Of a stretch of DNA of 7,812 nucleotides, positions 6,571 through 7,812 are shown piece after piece. The position numbers and the translations under genes were made by a program. Where the stretch lies: positions 1-7,812 of the forward strand of contig WLEG01000079.1 of assembly GCA_009704425.1 (NCBI GenBank), in the 5' to 3' direction. Source of the DNA: Actinomycetota bacterium. GTDB taxonomy: Bacteria > Actinomycetota > Acidimicrobiia > Acidimicrobiales > Ilumatobacteraceae. The stretch's first letter is position 1. Each line of letters opens with the position of its first letter. Below the pieces are notes generated by a model. That model saw nothing but the letters and a program-made list of their open reading frames with translations. It did no database searches and was not told where the DNA came from.

Positions 6571-7785
6571 ATGAGCACCGCCACCATCGCCGACTCCGCC
6601 CGTGCCACCGTCGAGACCGCCCTCGACACGTTCCTGGCCACCAACGATCCCACGAAGATGGACAACATCGCTTTTCGCGGCGCCCGCTTCGACGCCGGAC
6701 TGGCCTGGGTGCACTTCCCCGTCGGACACGGTGGGCTGGGTCTGCGACCCGAGTTGAATCGCCTCGTCGAGGAGCGTCTGCGCAAGGCCGGCGCCGAAGC
6801 GCAGGACCCGTCCACGTTCTTCATGGCGTTGGCCGGCCCCACCATCGTCACCCACGGCAGCGAGGACGTGAAGAAGCGCTTCCTGCGCCCGATGTTCACC
6901 GGCGAGGAGAAGTGGTGCCAGCTGTTCAGCGAGCCGGGCGCGGGTTCGGACTTCGCGGGTCTGGGCACTCGCGCCGTGCGCGACGGCGACGAATGGATCG
7001 TGAACGGCCAGAAGGTGTGGAACACCCTGGCGCATCTCGGTGACTGGGGCATGCTCGTCACCCGCACCGACCCCGATCAGCCCAAGCACAAGGGCATGAC
7101 GTATTTCGCCATCGACATGCATTCGGCCGGCGTGGAGGTGCGCCCGTTGCGTCAGATCACCGGCGAGGCCGAGTTCAACGAGGTCTACATGACCGACGCG
7201 CGCGTGCCCGACTCGCAGCGCATCGGCGAGATCGGCGAGGGCTGGCGCGTGGCCCTCACGACGCTCATGAACGAGCGCACCGCCATCGGTGGTGGCGGCG
7301 GTGGCAACGCCAAGCGTCGCGGCCCCATCGACGAGACCGTGCGCATCTGGAAGGAGCGTCCCGCCGACCAGCGCGACCGCGCGCACCTGGACCAGTTGAT
7401 GCGCCTGTGGTGCAAGAGCGAAGTGTTGCGCCTCACGAACATGCGTGCCGCCCAGGCGGCCAAGGCCGGCAACCCCGGCCCCGAGGGCTCCATCGCCAAG
7501 TTGATGTTGGCCGAGTTCAACAAGAAGGTCACCGAGTTCTCCGTCGAGTTGATGGGCGCCAACGGGATGATCGATTACGACTACACGTTCCGTCGTCCCG
7601 ACAACCTCAGCGTGGACGGCGCCGAAGGCGGAGTGCGCCACTCGTTCCTGCGTTCGCGGGCCAACTCCATCGAGGGTGGCACCAGCGAGATCATGCGCAA
7701 CATCCTGGGCGAGCAGGTGCTGGGTCTGCCCGGTGAGCCGCGCGTCGACAAGGACCTCCCCTGGATCAAGGTCCCCCGTAACTGA
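6571..7785 (+). CDS. Acyl-CoA dehydrogenase family protein (FadE-like)
   Basis: The protein is a 404-residue FAD enzyme expected to oxidise an acyl-CoA thioester at the alpha-beta bond and pass electrons to ETF. The helical N-terminal domain (about 1-115) is followed by the flavin-contacting motif SEPGAGSD (120-127) and the beta-domain with GQKVWNT. The C-terminal helical domain (about 225-404) ends in EGGTSEIMRNILGEQVLGLP. The usual C-terminal catalytic Glu directly before GT is Gly370 here, and a Glu sits two residues earlier (Glu368). Glu235 in NERTAIGG lines up with the base used by isovaleryl- and long-chain-type enzymes and is the better candidate. A run of six glycines follows Glu235. 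The start is ATG 6571, backed by GGGAG nine bases upstream; the frame is open further upstream to 6478 but has no support there. The substrate chain is not determinable. There is no neighbouring beta-oxidation gene in the window. Confidence 0.9.
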   Translation: MSTATIADSARATVETALDTFLATNDPTKMDNIAFRGARFDAGLAWVHFPVGHGGLGLRPELNRLVEERLRKAGAEAQDPSTFFMALAGPTIVTHGSEDVKKRFLRPMFTGEEKWCQLFSEPGAGSDFAGLGTRAVRDGDEWIVNGQKVWNTLAHLGDWGMLVTRTDPDQPKHKGMTYFAIDMHSAGVEVRPLRQITGEAEFNEVYMTDARVPDSQRIGEIGEGWRVALTTLMNERTAIGGGGGGNAKRRGPIDETVRIWKERPADQRDRAHLDQLMRLWCKSEVLRLTNMRAAQAAKAGNPGPEGSIAKLMLAEFNKKVTEFSVELMGANGMIDYDYTFRRPDNLSVDGAEGGVRHSFLRSRANSIEGGTSEIMRNILGEQVLGLPGEPRVDKDLPWIKVPRN

Positions 7786-7812
7786 CCCCGGCGTTCTGGG
7801 TCGCGAAAGTGC

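Noticed and set aside
6127..7641. A 504-codon open frame on the minus strand
   Set aside because: It is antisense to the acyl-CoA dehydrogenase and the end of alanine dehydrogenase and out of frame with the small Cys protein. No motif or ribosome-binding site supports it.
1..7812. A defence, CRISPR, phage or secondary-metabolite system
   Set aside because: There are no repeat-spacer arrays, integrases, transposases, nuclease/ATPase cassettes or synthases. The genes are common chromosomal families with uniform base composition.

Overview
The window is about 7.8 kb of GC-rich, densely coding bacterial DNA. It holds six recognisable protein genes and one small uncharacterised gene. Codon use (strong G/C at third positions), short gaps, a leaderless-looking TAnnnT promoter and the mycobacterial look of the SDR and acyl-CoA dehydrogenase genes point to an actinobacterium. 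The secreted peptidase with DTRK-type repeats is in keeping with Acidimicrobiia, but that placement is inference from style and not a database result.

Left part, minus strand (1-2650): a secreted M15-family peptidase with a signal sequence and three C-terminal Cys-containing beta-type repeats. Ten bases after its stop codon comes an endonuclease/exonuclease/phosphatase (EEP) superfamily gene, which runs off the left edge after 170 codons. The ribosome-binding site of the EEP gene overlaps the peptidase stop codon, so the two probably form one transcription unit.

Middle, plus strand (2790-6253): a cytoplasmic von Willebrand A (VWA) protein with an intact metal-binding (MIDAS) site; a long short-chain dehydrogenase (SDR) whose ribosome-binding site lies in a perfect 13-bp hairpin; and an alanine dehydrogenase that appears to have its own leaderless promoter with a 14-bp dyad just upstream.

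Right part: a 65-residue minus-strand protein with a CxxC...C zinc-ribbon-like tail, converging on alanine dehydrogenase and diverging from an acyl-CoA dehydrogenase (6571-7785). The dehydrogenase is complete and ends 27 bases before the right edge.

The genes do not build one obvious pathway: cell-wall cleavage, phosphoesterase, VWA scaffold, two NAD(P)-linked oxidoreductases and a flavin acyl-CoA dehydrogenase. I see no mobile element, CRISPR array, RNA gene or defence cassette. This looks like ordinary chromosomal core or housekeeping DNA with a few details worth checking. Chief among them are the hairpin over the SDR ribosome-binding site, the dyad and leaderless promoter of alanine dehydrogenase, the small Cys protein, and apparent active-site substitutions in the SDR and the acyl-CoA dehydrogenase.
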